Positions 37,637 through 50,559 of a DNA stretch of 64,000 nt are shown here, in pieces. The stretch lies in the NCBI RefSeq assembly GCF_030272615.1, contig NC_081406.1:140648361-140712360 (forward strand), read 5' to 3'. Every line of letters begins with the position of its first letter. The first letter of the stretch is position 1. The position numbers were made by a program, and so were the translations under genes. The DNA comes from Cryptomeria japonica. Its lineage: Eukaryota; Streptophyta; Pinopsida; Cupressales; Cupressaceae. The notes beneath the pieces are model-generated. The model was not told the origin of the DNA, ran no database searches, and saw only the letters and a list, made by a program, of their open reading frames with translations.

Positions 37637-39127
37637 CCCCCTCTTAAGATGAACTTAGGGAGCAGCTAAAAAACTAAATGCATGAAGCAAAAAATGCAAC
37701 TACATGATGAAGGCAAAAAATTTGGGTCCCAGCAACAAGGCCTGATGAGGTACCCAATCACAACCAAATCTCTATGAACCGGAGAAATAAAGAAAACCAC
37801 ATGGGAAAAAAACTCTACTCCAAAAAGAGATGGAAAAACAAGAAGAACACCACTGAAGCATGAAATAGATGCAAACACTGTCGAAGAGTAGCTGCTGATC
37901 TGAAGAACCTCCACTAAAATAGAACATGATTAGGTAGAGAAGACTGTAATCTGCAAGAGTGCCCTCAAATGACACTACTCGAATCAGATGGCAAACAAAG
38001 GCAAACAACTGAACTCAAAGATACAGATGGCATGAGAAACCAAAGCCTGAAGAGTTGATCAATCGAACCAAGGAAGCATTAGAACTAACATGACAAACCT
38101 CCCCATAATGCTGAAAAGGGAGAGGGATAGGTACACTGAAAAAGAACAGCCAACAAGAACTGCATGACGAAGACCCAGGAACATCGAAGGTGCAGAGAAA
38201 GTACATAGTGTCGTGGAAGAAACACTCACTTAACACACATCATGAGGCTAATGTCATGGAAGGAACACTCATGTGACAAAGGTAAATGGCAAACAAGGCA
38301 AACATCAACCCCCCATGGCACTTTATAATGTAGTGCATGTACAATAAGGCACAAGATATGCAAGATCCCAAGTATACAATGCATAGTGGCACTTTATCTC
38401 AATGCGATTGCAAAAAAAGAAATGCTACAATGATCAGAAGAATGCAAAAAAGAAATTCTCGCTTTGAAAGAAAAAAAAACCATCAAAAAAAAAAAATCAG
38501 AAGATAAAACCTCCAGATCTGAAGAGAGCTCGAAAATAGCTTTTTGACAATATAAAGTTTTTGAAAAAGTGCCTCCGTATGACCAAGTTATGGACAAAAG
38601 AAAAAAACCCCTCTTTTAGGGCATAAAAAGGGAAAAAATTATTATATTTTTTTTTTTGGACAAAAATTTTCCGACGCATTTGCAGGTACAGCCGTATGGA
38701 TTTTTGTGCATCGTAAAGCGTGCCAACGAAAAAATCATGGCCCAGATGCACTTTTTATCGAAATAGGTCGAGTTATATATCAAAATGATTGGAAACACCC
38801 TTCGGAAGCCAACGAAGAGGTCTTTTTTGGCCCAAACTACTCTAGATTTTTTTTAATGATTTTTTTGATGAATTTCTTGAAATTCATGCCAAAAAAGGCA
38901 AAACCAAAGAAAAAATTTCAGAACCCAAATTTGTCAAAATTGGACAAATTTTGTATGGAAATGGGGGTTTTGGAGCATTCTGAGCTCAACGGTGAGGTCC
39001 GTTTGAGCCCAAAATGATCAGAAACAAAACAACTACCCCAGATCCAATAAAAAACTTTGAAAAAAAATTTGAAACCCTCCTCCAAAAAATCTTCTGAAAA
39101 ATCAGGAACAAGCAACAGCAGATGTAG

Positions 39128-39139
39128 GCTCTGATACCA
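39128..39139 (-). other. Family E primer-binding site
   Basis: gctctgatacca is the exact reverse complement of TGGTATCAGAGC and directly abuts LTR sequence at 39140. Confidence 0.85.
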
Positions 39140-40552
39140 TGAAGAAGTTGAGGAAATACAACTCCGTGTTTTGAAAAATTTATATTTTTGAAAAACGTGT
39201 ACTGTGTACTTTCCAGCCATATGAGTTTTATTTCCAGATTCTGCTCCAAGAATATTTTCTTTAGTTTTTTTCTTTTCCAACACTCTGTGGATATCTTGGT
39301 TGTTTCAGGTCCTGGGATCTCTTCTCTGGGTAGGATGTCTCTATTTTGGTTCTCATTTCTATTTCCAGTCTTTTTATCATTGTAGCATTGTATATATGCA
39401 AATGCACTGATATAAAGTGCCATCATGCATTGTTTACTAGGATCTTGCACATCGTGTGTCTTGTTGTACATGCACTACTTATAAAGTGCCATGAGGGGGT
39501 TGATGTTTTCCTGTTGTTTGCCATCTTCCTTTGTCCAGTGAGTGTTCCTTCCACGACATTCACCTCATGATGTGTGTCAAGTGAGTGTTCCTTCCATGAC
39601 ACTATGTACTTTTCTCAGCACCTTTGATGTTCCTGGTTCTTCGTCATGCAGTTCATCTTGGTTGTTCTTTTCAATGTTCCTGTCCCTCTCCCTCTTCAAC
39701 ATTATGGGGAGGTTTGTCCTGTTGGTTCTAATGCTTCCATGGTTTGATTGATCAGCTCTTCAGGCTTTGGTTTCTCATGCCATCTGTATCTTTGATTCCA
39801 GTTGTTTTCCTTGTTTGCCTTCTGATTCGAGTAGTGTCATTTGAGGACACTCATGAAGATTATAGTCTTCTCTACCTGGTCATGTTCTATTTTAGTGGAG
39901 GTTCTTCAGCTCAGCAGTTATTCTTCAATAGAGTTTGCAGGTTCTTCATGCTTCAGTTTTGATCAGCTATTCTTTTTTTTGCAAACACACTGAGATAAAG
40001 TGTCATCATGTATTGTTTTCTTGGGATCTTGCACATCTTGTGCCTTATTTTACATGCACTACTTATAAAGTGCCATGGGGGGTTGATGTTTTCCTTTTGT
40101 TTGCCATCCACCTTTGTCTAGTGAGTGTTCCTTCCATGACATTTGCCTCATGATGTGTGTCAAGTGAGTGTTCCTTCCATGACAATATGTACGTTCTCAG
40201 CACCTTCAATGTTCTTAGTTCTTTGTCATGAAGCTCTTGTTGGCTGTTCTTTTCAGTGTACCTATCCCTCTCCCTTTTCAGCATTATGAGGAGGTTTGTC
40301 CTGTTGGTTCTAATGCTTCCTTGATTCGATTGATCAGCTCTTTAGGCTTTGGTGTCTCATGCCATATGTATCTTCGAGTTCAGTTGTTTGCCTTTCTTTG
40401 CCATCTGATTTGAGTAGTGTCATTTGAGGACACTCATGCAGATTACAGTCTTCTCTACCTGATCATGTTCTATTTTAGTGGAGGTTCTTTAGATCAGTAG
40501 TTACTCTTTGATAGTGTTTGCAGCTATTTCCTGCTTCAGTGGTGTTCTTCTT

Positions 40553-40564
40553 GCTCTGATACCA
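40553..40564 (-). other. Family E primer-binding site, second in the mosaic
   Basis: gctctgatacca again abuts an LTR (40565). On its left, however, the DNA is plus-oriented internal sequence, so an inversion or recombination joint lies beside it. Confidence 0.85.
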
Positions 40565-40932
40565 TATAGGAGTTGAGAAAATACAACACCATAGGAGCCC
40601 AAATAATCTCTGCAAGCTGAAAAACATGTTACAAGGAGAAGCAATGAAGCAAATCACAGAAGGAAAGAATACACAGGAAAAATATGCTCCAAAAGATGAG
40701 AGCTCAATAATCTCCAAAATGTATTGTCAATAATAATCCTTCTTCATACAATGAAAAGAAAGAACTCAACCTTTAATAGGTCAAGAAACCCTAAAAGGGA
40801 AAACCTAGGTTTGCACATAATAATTAATTATATGCACCTAAAGTTAGCTTAAGTGTAAAAGAGATAAAGGGAACTTAAATAATTAAACAAATAATATTTA
40901 ATTAATCAAGTAAATACCCAAATACTCTAACA
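40565..40932 (-). repeat. Family E LTR, middle of the mosaic
   Basis: 368 bp, plus strand tataggagttgag to ctctaaca, followed by ccccccttaag, the polypurine complement. An LTR with a primer site on one side and a polypurine tract on the other is an internal, LTR-shared copy. Confidence 0.75.
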
Positions 40933-41624
40933 CCCCCCTTAAGCTAGACTTAGGGAGAAGCTAAAACCTAGAACATCTACTGAAAGCAATAAAGATGGGT
41001 CCCAGCAACAAGGCCTGATCAGGTACCCAAATATAATGAAATCTCTATGAACTAGAGAAATAGAGAAAGCCACATGGGAACAAAACTCTACTCCAAAAAG
41101 AGATGGAAAAGAACACCACTGAAGCATGAAGAACCTACAAACTCTGTCTCTGAGAAACTGTTGATTTGAAGAACCTCCACTGAAATAGAACATGACCAGG
41201 TAGAGAAGACTATAATCTGTATGAGTGCCCTCAAATGACACTACTCAAATCAGAAGGCAAACAAGGCAAACAACTACAATCGTAGATACAGATGGCATGA
41301 AAAACCAAAGCCTGAAGAGCTGATCAATCGAACCATGGAAGCATTAGAACCAACATAACAAACCTCCCCATAATGAGAAAGAGGGAGAGGGACAGGAACA
41401 CTGAAAAGAACGGCCAAGAAAAACTGCATGACGAAGAACCGGGAACATCAAAGGTGCTGAGAAAAAGTTTTCCATGTTTGCCTTCTGAGTCGAGTAGTGT
41501 CATTTGAGGACACTCATGCAGATTATAGTCTTCTCTACCTGGTCATGTTCTATTTCAGTGGACGTTCTTCAACTTAGCAGTTATTCTTCAATAGAGTCTG
41601 CAGCTACTTATTCTTGTTTTGATC

Positions 41625-42490
41625 CATCTAAGAAGAATTCACCTTACTTTGATGCTAAATCTTTTTGACAATACCATCATCGACTTTTTCATGACATTGA
41701 AAAGTGTTTTTGATTGAGAAGTAAGATTCAAGATTTGATTGATAACAATACTAAATTTGTGATAGGTGTGAATGATAAAGGAAACAGATCTGTAACTTCT
41801 TCTAATAAAATCTTTAGATTTTCACTGATCCTTTAGCATCCCATTCCACTAATGTGATTGAGATTGATCATCTTTCTTTCTCTCCTAATGATGTTGGCCT
41901 AGAATCTAATAATGTGGTAAACCTTGTAGATCAATAGGAACCTCCTAAGGACTTGTGCCTCACATTTGATCCTAGTGAGACCATTAAAGAGCTTGATGGC
42001 CCATCATACATAAGTACAAAAGTCAAAGGGATACCTTCTAGAGGAGTGCTTATTGATCCCACTTGCATGGTTAATGTGATAACTAAAGAATTTATTTATA
42101 CTTTGCAATTGTGTCAAGTTATATATGATGATATTGATGTGATAGTTAGAGTTTTTGATGGCTTCTATTGTTGGTTCTATAACACTTCCTATTAATGTCA
42201 ACACTAAATGCCTAGATGTTCATTTTTTTATTATTCCTACATCTAATCAATTTCATGTGATTTTGGGACATCCTTGGCTCTCTTCCATGAAAGTGATCAC
42301 TTCTACCATTCATAAGTGTTTGAAATTTTCTCATAATGGTAAAATCATAACTGTTAATCATAGCATGTATCAACCTGTAGTGAGGCATGGAAATGTTTGT
42401 CTTGATTACTTTTATCTAAAAAATTCTATCCTCTTCAACCTAGAAGTGATTCTCTCTTTAAATCATATCAAAATTGGAAAAATGAGATGA
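41625..42490 (+). pseudogene. G2 region between gag and protease, and retropepsin-like domain
   Basis: From 41625 the G2 frame resumes (DPSKKNSPYFDAKS, then YHHRLFHDIEKCF, a gypsy post-gag motif with stops). An aspartic-protease-like fold follows: GVLIDPTCMVNVITKEFI at about 42042-42095, then GSITLPINV and FHVILGHPWLSSMKVITSTI. The active-site DTGS is replaced by DPTC, so catalysis is unlikely. A frameshift near 42170 separates the two halves. Confidence 0.7.
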
Positions 42491-43449
42491 TTTTATCTTT
42501 GAGTAAACCAAGAAATCCAACACTAAGCCTTCCTCATGATGATAATATACCTCTTCTTGAGGATAAGATTATTATTCCTTCTAAAGAAAGAAATAATCTT
42601 CTTTCCAAAGAGGAATCTATTTCTTCTCCTACGGTTAAGATTATATTTCCTCCTAAGGAAAGTTATATTCTTTTTCCTAAGGAAGAATCTATTCCTTCTC
42701 CTATGGATGAGTCCACTTTTCCTCCCAAGGATATAAATGATCCTCCTCCCAAATGTCAACGTAAGAGTAGACCTATTCCTCTTCCTCATGATGGACCTTG
42801 TCTCCTTCCTACACCTTGCATTCCTCCTTTATATGGTGCAGTTCCTCCTCCTTCATCTTACAAAGAGAAGTGACCGACCTCTCCTATTGTCCAACCTAAA
42901 TGACCTCAGCCCATTCATCCTCCCCTAAAATAAGAGAAGAAGCCTATACTTGATGAACCTAAACCTCCTCAACTTTTAGCCAAAACTAGATGAAACCATT
43001 GTGTGAGAGAATGCTAATGATGACATCTTACTAGAGCTTGTGATGTTGCTTCCCAAACTGTTTCTTCTCCTAAAACACCAACTGTTGACATGATTCCATT
43101 TTTTCCTAAACAAGATGTTCAACCTAATTCTCCAAGACATAAAATTCTTAAAACAAATGATGGTTTAAGTTATATTCCTATTAGAGATCCTATTTTTGTT
43201 AATCTTGATGAAGAAATAGGTGAAAATGTTTGTAAAGATGAAAATGTTGATCTTAATATTTCTGATGATGAATATGTATATGTTTATATTGACAATGATT
43301 TATTTGCAAAATTTTCAAAAGCACTAATCCTAGCTCCCAGTAAAAAACAAAGTGACTCATCATTAAAGCATGGTCCTTGTTTGGAACTTGTGATAGCTCC
43401 ATATATTATGCTCGATGTGGCTCATCTTGTGTGTTGTCCACCTTCTTGA
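42487..43449 (+). pseudogene. G2 C-terminal region, Ser/Pro/Lys-rich repeats, unknown
   Basis: The first frame (42487-42873) contains a repeated P(S/P)KE(E/R) theme about every 15-20 residues. A second (43090-43449, 119 aa) is acidic. No reverse transcriptase, RNase H or integrase motif was found. Stops lie between the two. I do not recognise the product. Confidence 0.5.
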
Positions 43450-43719
43450 AATAATGATCAGAAAGATCAAGGGGAGGATGATGTAATTGGTTTGCTTCAT
43501 TATCATTGTGGATTATCTTTCTCTCTCCTCTCTTGCTTGTTTTTAATCCTTCTTCTATTTGTTTCCCTATTCTTCTATTTTTGTCCCTACTATTGTCTAC
43601 TTGAGCATGATGCAAAGTGTTGAGATCTCTTTTGGTCTATTCCATGTTGACTCAAAAGACACACATGTTCCCTTCTTCCATGGTGGTTTCCCATCTTTGG
43701 GGGATGAGGACAATTATAT

Positions 43720-43827
<108 letters not shown>

Positions 43828-44333
43828 GATATACATGATTTATTATAAAAAGAATATTGACTCCAAAGTTACATGAAGCCACCCCGTGCTTTATGTTTTT
43901 TGTTCATTATCCTTTGATTTATCCTCTATTAGGGGCTAAATTATTGCGATAACGTGCATGTCTTTTTAGGTGTATCCTACCTTAAAGTAATTTCTCCTAG
44001 CAAGGCATGTGCAAACGCTTTAACATGGGGGCATACACTCCGCTCATGATTCTCTCTCTTGATACTTAAAGTTACTTGGCGAACTTTATCTTTGCTTTGT
44101 AATTTTTGGTATTTTTCCTTTTATGGATCATCATAAGAGAACCTTACTATTTGTAGTCATGGTTCTTTCTCTCATGATCTTCTCTTTTACCTTAACATTG
44201 AAGTCATAAGATCATAAAGTCCACTAGGGGCTTGGAGTATCTTGCCTCTTTGACATGGTGGAAGTCTTTCAGTTCTTGTACTTTACTGTGAGTATTTGCA
44301 TAAGCTCATACTCCCGCTGAAGTGGGGACTAAA
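43828..44333 (+). mobile_element. G2 3' non-coding end with polypurine tract
   Basis: No coding frame. It ends gctgaagtggggactaaa directly before the LTR at 44334. G1 has the parallel ctaaagtggaggctaaa before its 3' LTR. Confidence 0.7.
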
Positions 44334-45233
44334 TGTAGCATCCTCAAATTGCACCCTTTGCAATTTTTTACTGCATTTGGGTCTTCGCCTTAGTATTTTT
44401 ATCCCTTGGCCTGATTGGAGACCTAATTATGCTCATACATATCATAAACACCATCTAGCTGAAAGATTTATTGCATTGTCACCTTGATCCTACCCCCAAA
44501 TAAGGCATGGTGCCCTGGTCCTTACTAGGAATAGGGTGTGGATCCTTGGTCCTCACCAAGAACAAGGAATGGCACCATGGTCCTCCCTAATAGGGACCTA
44601 TTTTGGACCTTCCTGGCCTATCTCAAATTTGAGCAGGAAAAACCCCTCCATGTCCGCTCATGTTGGAAAATCAATTCATTTTCCCTTCGAGCAATTATAT
44701 AATGGGATTTCCCCTCTCATTTGAGGAATACATGACATTCATGAGCAAGCATTGATAATTCAAGAGATCAAGCATTCAACTATTCAAGCATTCAAGAGAA
44801 ACTGAGCATTTTCAGTCTTTCTTCAAGCTTTAGAGAAGCAATAGAGTCAAGGTTTCAAGCATTGAAGAGTATATCATCATACTAATTTATGAAGTCCTAA
44901 TTCCATGTGGAGGCAAGAAAAAATTCACAAGGAGGTATAATAATTTCATTTTTAGTCAATTCAACATCCCCTCAAAGAGGAGGATTTCTACTTTTAGTAA
45001 TTTTGATTACATTATTTCAACCAATTGGTTAATTATAAAACTAGGGTTTGACCTAAAGGAAAACCCCTATCCCTAATGCATTTCTCTTTCCTTTTGTGTG
45101 TAGAAAAACAAGCGCGTAGTTGTAACTCTCGAGATAAGATTCAGACATAGAGATGAAAAAACCCTTTTTGACGATTGAAAATCTTGGAGGACCAAGAGGG
45201 GGCATCCTAGTCCTTGCACATGCTCCCTACTAC
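44334..45233 (+). repeat. G2 3' LTR, part 1
   Basis: Collinear with the 5' LTR (33423 onward) until ctccctactac at 45233, where an E element is inserted. It resumes at 47734. Confidence 0.85.
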
Positions 45234-45614
45234 TATTAGAGTATTCAGGTATTTACTTGATTAATTAAACATTACTTGTTTAATTATTTAAGTTCCCTTT
45301 ATCTCTTTTACACTTAAGCTAACTTTAGGTGCATATAATTAATTATTTTAATTAATTATTATGTGCAAACCTAGGTTTTCCCTTTTAGGGTGTCTTGACC
45401 TATTAAAGGTTGAGTTCTTTTTTTCATTGTATGAAGAAGGATTATTATTGACAATACATTTTTGGAGATTATTGAGATCTCATCTTTTGGAGCATATTTT
45501 TCCTGTGTTTTTGTTCCTTCTATGATTTGCTTCCTTGCTTCTCCTTGTAATAGGTTTTCCAGCTTGCAGAGATCATTTGGGCTCCTGTGCTGTTGTATTT
45601 TCTCAACTCCAACA
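45234..45614 (+). repeat. Family E 5' LTR
   Basis: Starts TATTAGAGTATTCAGG (TG mutated to TA) and ends CTCCAACA. It is nearly identical to 47347-47728 by eye. Confidence 0.92.
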
Positions 45615-47346
45615 TGGTATCAGAGCTTCAGCTCTGTAGCTACCTGTTCTTGTTTTGAGAATTTTTGCATTGGAAGCAGATCTGGGGTTTCAGAAAGTTT
45701 TTTGTATGCACCTGGGGATAGACCTTTTTTTTTTTGAGCACTTTGGGCCTAAATAGACCTCACCATCGTGCTCAGAAGGCTCGAAAACCCATATAGTCAT
45801 ATAAAACTTGACCTATTTTTACTCCCGAGTCTCTGGATGATTTTGGGACTTGTTCTTCAGATCTATATATTCGAGGGTTTGTGCAATTGTTTTTTTTCCA
45901 TTTCTGGGGATAGCTAATTTTTTGGTACATTTTGGTGCCAAAAGAATCTCACCGTTGGCTTCCGAAGGGCGTTTCCAGTCATTTTGATAGATAATTCGAC
46001 CTATTTCGGTGACAAGTGAATCTGGGCCATGATTTTTTCATTGGAACACTTTATGAGGCACAAAAATCCGTACAGTTGTACCTACAAATGCGTCAGAAAA
46101 TTTTTGTCCAAAAAAAAAAATTTAATTTTTTAATTGTTTTTTTTTTTAACCCTTTTTATGCCCTAAAGAGGGGTTTGGTTTTTTGGTCATATCTTGGGCA
46201 TACAGAGTCATTTTTTCAAAAATGAATAGGTGTCAAAAAGCTGGTTCCAAGCTGGACCTTGTGATGTTGGATTTTTTTTCCAATTTTGCTGTTTGACTAT
46301 GTTTTTTTCTAGTCAAAGTGGGGTCTCATTTTTGCACTCTGGGAGCCATAGAATGAGCATCCAAACTCCGTTTTTCAAAAAAAAAAAATCGTTGGAAAGC
46401 TTGTCCTGTGTCCTTTCCAGCCATATGAGTTTTCTTTCCAGATTCTGCTCTAAGAATATTTTATTCTATTTTTTTCTTTTCAGCACTCTAGTGGATATCT
46501 TGGTTGTTTTAGGTCCTGGGATCTCTTCTCTGAGTAGGATGTCTCAGTTTTGGTTCTTCTTTATATTTCCAATCTTCCTATCATTGTAGCATTATATTTA
46601 TGCAAACACACTGAGATAAAGTGCCATCATGCATTGTTTACTTGGGATCTTGCACATCTTGTGCCTTGTTGTACATGCACTCCTTATAAAGTGCCATGAG
46701 GGGGTTGAAGTTTGCCTTGTTTGCCATCTTCCTTTGTCTAGTGATTGTTCCTTCCACGACATTTGCCTCATGATGTGTGTCAAGTGAGTGTTCCTTCCAC
46801 AACACCATGTACTTTTCTCAGCACCTTTGATGTTCTTGGTTCTTCGTCATGCAGTTTTTCTTGGCTGTTCTTTTCAGTGTTCCTATCCCTCTCCCTCTTC
46901 CGCATTATGGGGAGATTTGTTCTATTGGTTCTAATGCTTCCATGGTTTGATTGATCAGCTCTTTAGGCTTTGGTTTTTTATGCCATATGTATCTTCGATT
47001 GTAGTTGTTTGCCTTGTTTACCTTCAGATTCAAGTAGTGTCATTTGAGGGCACTCATACAGATTATAGTCTTCTCTACCTGGTCATGTTCTATTTCAGTG
47101 GAGGTTCTTCAGATCAACAGTTTCTCAGAGATAGAGTTTGCAGGTTCTTCATGCTTCAGTGGTGTTCTTTTCCATCTCTTTTTGGAGTAGAGTTTTGTTC
47201 CCATGTGGTTTTCTCTATTTCTTCAGTTCATAGAGATTTCATTGTATTTGGGTACCTGATCAGGCCTTGTTGTCGGGACCCATCTTTATTGCTTTTAGTA
47301 GCTGTTCTAGGTTTTAGCTTCTCCCTAAGTCTAGCTTAAGGGGGGG

Positions 47347-47728
47347 TGTTAGGGTATTCAGGTATTTACTTGATTAATTAAACATTATTTGTTTAATTAA
47401 TCAAGTTCCCTTTATCTCTTTTACACTTAAGCTAACTTTAGGTGCATATAATTAATTATTTTAATTAATTATTATGTGCAAACCTTGGTTTTCCCTTTTT
47501 GGGTTTCTTGACCTATTAAAGGTTGAGTTCTTTCTTTTCATTGTATGAAGAAGGATTATTATTGACAATACATTTTTGGAGATTATTGAGCTCTCATCTT
47601 TTGGAGCATATTTTTCATGTGTTTTTGTTCCTTCTATGATTTGCTTCCTCGCTTCTCCTTGTAACAGGTTTTCCATCTTGCAGATATCATTTGGGCTCCT
47701 GTGGTGTTGCATTTTCTCAACTCCAACA
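47347..47728 (+). repeat. Family E 3' LTR
   Basis: Starts TGTTAGGGTATTCAGG after the G run and ends CTCCAACA, followed by target duplication ACTAC. Confidence 0.92.
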
Positions 47729-47733
47729 ACTAC

Positions 47734-48075
47734 TTTTGTTAGTTTTCATAGAGAAGCTCTGAATCCTCTTATACTTTTCAGATCCAGGTGAACAATGAAA
47801 TCCCAAATTTACAACTCACTATTTTCTCAGATTTGTCTTTGTTTCTTGCTCTTAGTCTTAGTTCAACTAGTCAACTTGAAAAAGATAGTCAAAAACATTC
47901 CATTTCAATCAATCTACTTAGCATTCAGTCCTAATCTAATTAGTGACTGAATCTAGTGGATTTACCCCTCTCTTTTGAATGTAAATTCATCTCCCCATCC
48001 AAGCCAAAATAGGTGATTTGGTGATTTACCCTTCTACTTTGCAAATTGCCAAGTCACCTAATTTTCCCCTTTACA
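47734..48075 (+). repeat. G2 3' LTR, part 2
   Basis: Continues the G2 LTR (ttttgttagttttcatagag ... cccctttaca) as in 34258-34601. It is followed by catag, the probable target duplicate of cacaa. Confidence 0.85.
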
Positions 48076-48080
48076 CATAG

Positions 48081-48643
48081 CTATGATTTTATCTCTCTTA
48101 TGGATATTCCTACTCATGAGGATAATTTGGTGAAAGAAAATATTATTAACACTTCTTTCAAAAATATCCCTTCTAAGGATGAGCTTTTGATGGATAATAT
48201 TGATCTTTCTCCTAAAATGCTCCTCTTCCATAAGGATATCCTAGAGGAAGAGGATGATATCATAAACATATTCCTTAATGTTAGCTTTCCTTCCATACAT
48301 GGTATTTCTCATAAAGATAAAGCATTGTTGGATATTTTTAATCCTTCTCCTAAAGATTGTCTTACTCATAGGAAAACCTTAAAGGATGATTACACTATAA
48401 AGGAAGAAGCATTTATGACTAGTGCTTGCGTCTCTCCCAAAATTGGTCCTATACATGATGGCATTTTAATGCAAGAAAAGGATAGCAACACTTCTTTCAA
48501 TGGTATCCATCTTGGTAATAACATTGATCTTTCTCCTAAAATGTACCTCCCTTGTAGGGATGATTTGGAACAAGAGAATGCTCTTAGACTAAAAGGGTTC
48601 AATATCACAAACAATCCCCTCTCTGAGGATTTCCCTTTCATTC
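48081..48643 (+). pseudogene. G1 ORF, middle part, between the G2 and C1 insertions
   Basis: Open frame in phase with 33358-33422 on the left and with 53196 on the right. The protein is hydrophilic with a repeated D/N-x-SPK theme (NIDLSPKM twice, NPSPKD, CVSPKI). No domain is recognised. It ends at the C1 target site cattc (48639-48643). Confidence 0.75.
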
Positions 48644-49121
48644 CGTGAGATTTTGCCAAGATCAAGAGCTCAATGAAAAGTACAAAATAGAGAGACAAAA
48701 TAAAGGACAAGAATAAATTGTATTCTCATCAATAGATAAAAAATGGTTGTTACATACAATGAATATGAGCCTACATATATAGGCAAGGTTATATGGATAT
48801 GTGAGTACACAAACATGACATGTGGCTCAATAAGAAACAAGGGTATGTAGGAAATAGGTGTAGTAGGTAGGAGAAACAATAAAATATTCCACATGAGGTG
48901 GATCACCCATCGAAGGTGGAATTATCACTCCACAATAAGTGGATATGATAGTGTAATAACAAGATCACACCATAAAAGGTGGAAATTCTCCTACACACAC
49001 TATCCCAATGTGGCACAAACACCCAAGTGTCTCATACCCAAACTACTGTAAAATGCATTATCCTAAGTAAACTTAAGTAAGGTGTAATAATATCCAAGAT
49101 GAATATTTATTTACACCAACA
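48644..49121 (-). repeat. C1 3' LTR
   Basis: On the plus strand CGTGAGATTTTGCC ... TTTACACCAACA; the TG end is mutated to CG. Collinear with 52713-53190. Confidence 0.93.
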
Positions 49122-49486
49122 CCCCCTTAAGTGCAACTTAGGGGAATGAACTTAAGTCTACAATGTAAATAAACAATGCAAGATGGGTCCTGGCTACGAG
49201 GCCATAATAGGTACCCATGTACAAATGCAAACCAAACCAATGCAATGAAATCTCTCACAAAGCAGGGAAAGAGAGAAAAACCCAATGGGAAAAAACCCTC
49301 CCCCAAAAGAGAGATGAAAGCTATACAAGAGAACTCTCATAGAAGAATGTGAAGAACAAAACCCCATGTGAGGAAAAAGTCCCCCCCATATGAGAGAAGA
49401 AGAGAAGCTAGGAAGCCCCCCCTCAATGTAGAATCTGCACCAATGATAGAAGCTTGGTGATGTATGAAGAAACTGCTCCATGAATG

Positions 49487-50559
49487 TCAAACAACATTCC
49501 TCCCCTTAGGAAGAAATAAAACCAAAGGTGTATCCATGAAGTCTCCCCAATCATGAAGGGAAGAGGTATGAAAAAAACTCATGATGAATGAAGTCTCTGA
49601 AAATTGCTCAAGTGTCCCCATGTCGATGCTGAAAGATACCCCCTCCAAAAGTGGTGAACTGCTCCATACTGTTGAAAAAGGCACTCCAAGATCTAGTGGA
49701 GATGAATGTAGAACAATGTCCAAAGACTTACATGTCACCTCTAAGGATAAAGAGACCTCCTCCAACGGTTGTACATAACTATCCACAATCATGTCAACCT
49801 CGAAAGAATGATCATGTAGAGAATGAATAAGAGGGTCAGAGTGTGCCCTTGCAACAATCAAAGAAGGATCATCTTCATCAAAGAGAAGATGAATATCATC
49901 AATGATGTCTCCCAAATCTGCAATGTAGGATTCCACAAACAAACCTGTAATGTCTGTCAAGTAATCATCCCATGCAACTGAAGCTAGAAGACAAGGTATA
50001 TCCTACTACACTAAATCACATGAATACAAAATTGTCGCACTATCAACATCATCAGGTGTAATAGGTGATGTGATATCAATAGGAGGAGATGAAACACAAG
50101 GCTCAAGAATAGGGTCACATGTGAGAATCCCCAAATTCAAGTAGCCAAAGTTCTCCTCAAAATCTGAATCATCACAAGAAGCGTGATCATCATGTGTAGA
50201 ATCATCATATGTGAAATCATCCTCATCAACAAAATCTGAAAAGGAGTATAATCGAGATGCATGATCAACCACCCCAGTCGCAATGATAGTTCTAGTCTCC
50301 AAGTCTCTAATAAAAACTAACTCAGGTGTGAACTCCACAATTCTCTTTGTTGCACCATCTGTGATTTGATAGATGGAAAGGAGATTATTTGTCAAATGGG
50401 GTACACACAACACATCATTGAAGGAGTTATCCCCAATGGCAATAGATCCTTTCCCAATCACATCCATGTATGTATCATTGCCCATCAAAATTTGCGGCAT
50501 GGTGCAAGGCTCAAATGTAGAGAACATGGACTATGAAGATGCCATATGATGAGATGCTC
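49487..50559 (-). pseudogene. C1 protease-like and C-terminal region
   Basis: The minus strand reads GASHHMASS.SMFSTFEPC at about 50559-50500, then KGSIAIGDNSFNDVLCVPHL and NNLLSIYQITDG, the usual Copia protease and pre-integrase stretch. The residues before GASHHM are YL rather than DS, so the catalytic Asp is lost. The frame continues, with two adjacent TAG codons near 50005, into an acidic 157-residue tail (49960-49487) without known domains, where Copia integrase would be expected. Confidence 0.75.

Larger units (their letters stand above)
37269..41624. mobile_element. Mosaic of family E pieces in both orientations inside G2
   Basis: The mosaic contains: a minus-strand LTR 37269-37636 with a polypurine complement (ccccctcttaag) beside it; a minus-strand internal 37637-39127; a primer-site complement 39128-39139; the first about 24 bp of an LTR from 39140; plus-strand internal DNA about 39164-39960; a second tandem copy of part of it about 39965-40552; a primer-site complement 40553-40564; a full minus-strand LTR 40565-40932; minus-strand internal about 40933-41466; and plus-strand internal to about 41620. 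Pieces match the intact E element at 45234-47728. No open frame has a recognised domain. Inversion points near 39163, 40552 and 41466 are approximate. Confidence 0.75.
45234..47728 (+). mobile_element. Complete non-autonomous LTR element E (2495 bp)
   Basis: LTRs 45234-45614 and 47347-47728 flank a primer site tggtatcagagc (45615-45626) and a polypurine tract agcttaagggggg ending at 47346. Both sides carry the 5-bp target duplication ACTAC (45229-45233 and 47729-47733). The internal 1.7 kb has no open frame with a recognised domain, so it must move with enzymes from another Copia element. It resembles TRIM/LARD-type derivatives. It sits in the G2 3' LTR, so it is younger than G2. Confidence 0.92.

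Noticed and set aside
37666-41241. Many 60-160-codon open frames inside the family E mosaic
   Set aside because: They recur in both orientations with different frames in each copy and show no known domain; this is non-coding element DNA.
42523-42789. Arg-rich minus-strand frame of 88 codons
   Set aside because: It is the antisense of the Ser/Pro/Lys-rich G2 ORF.
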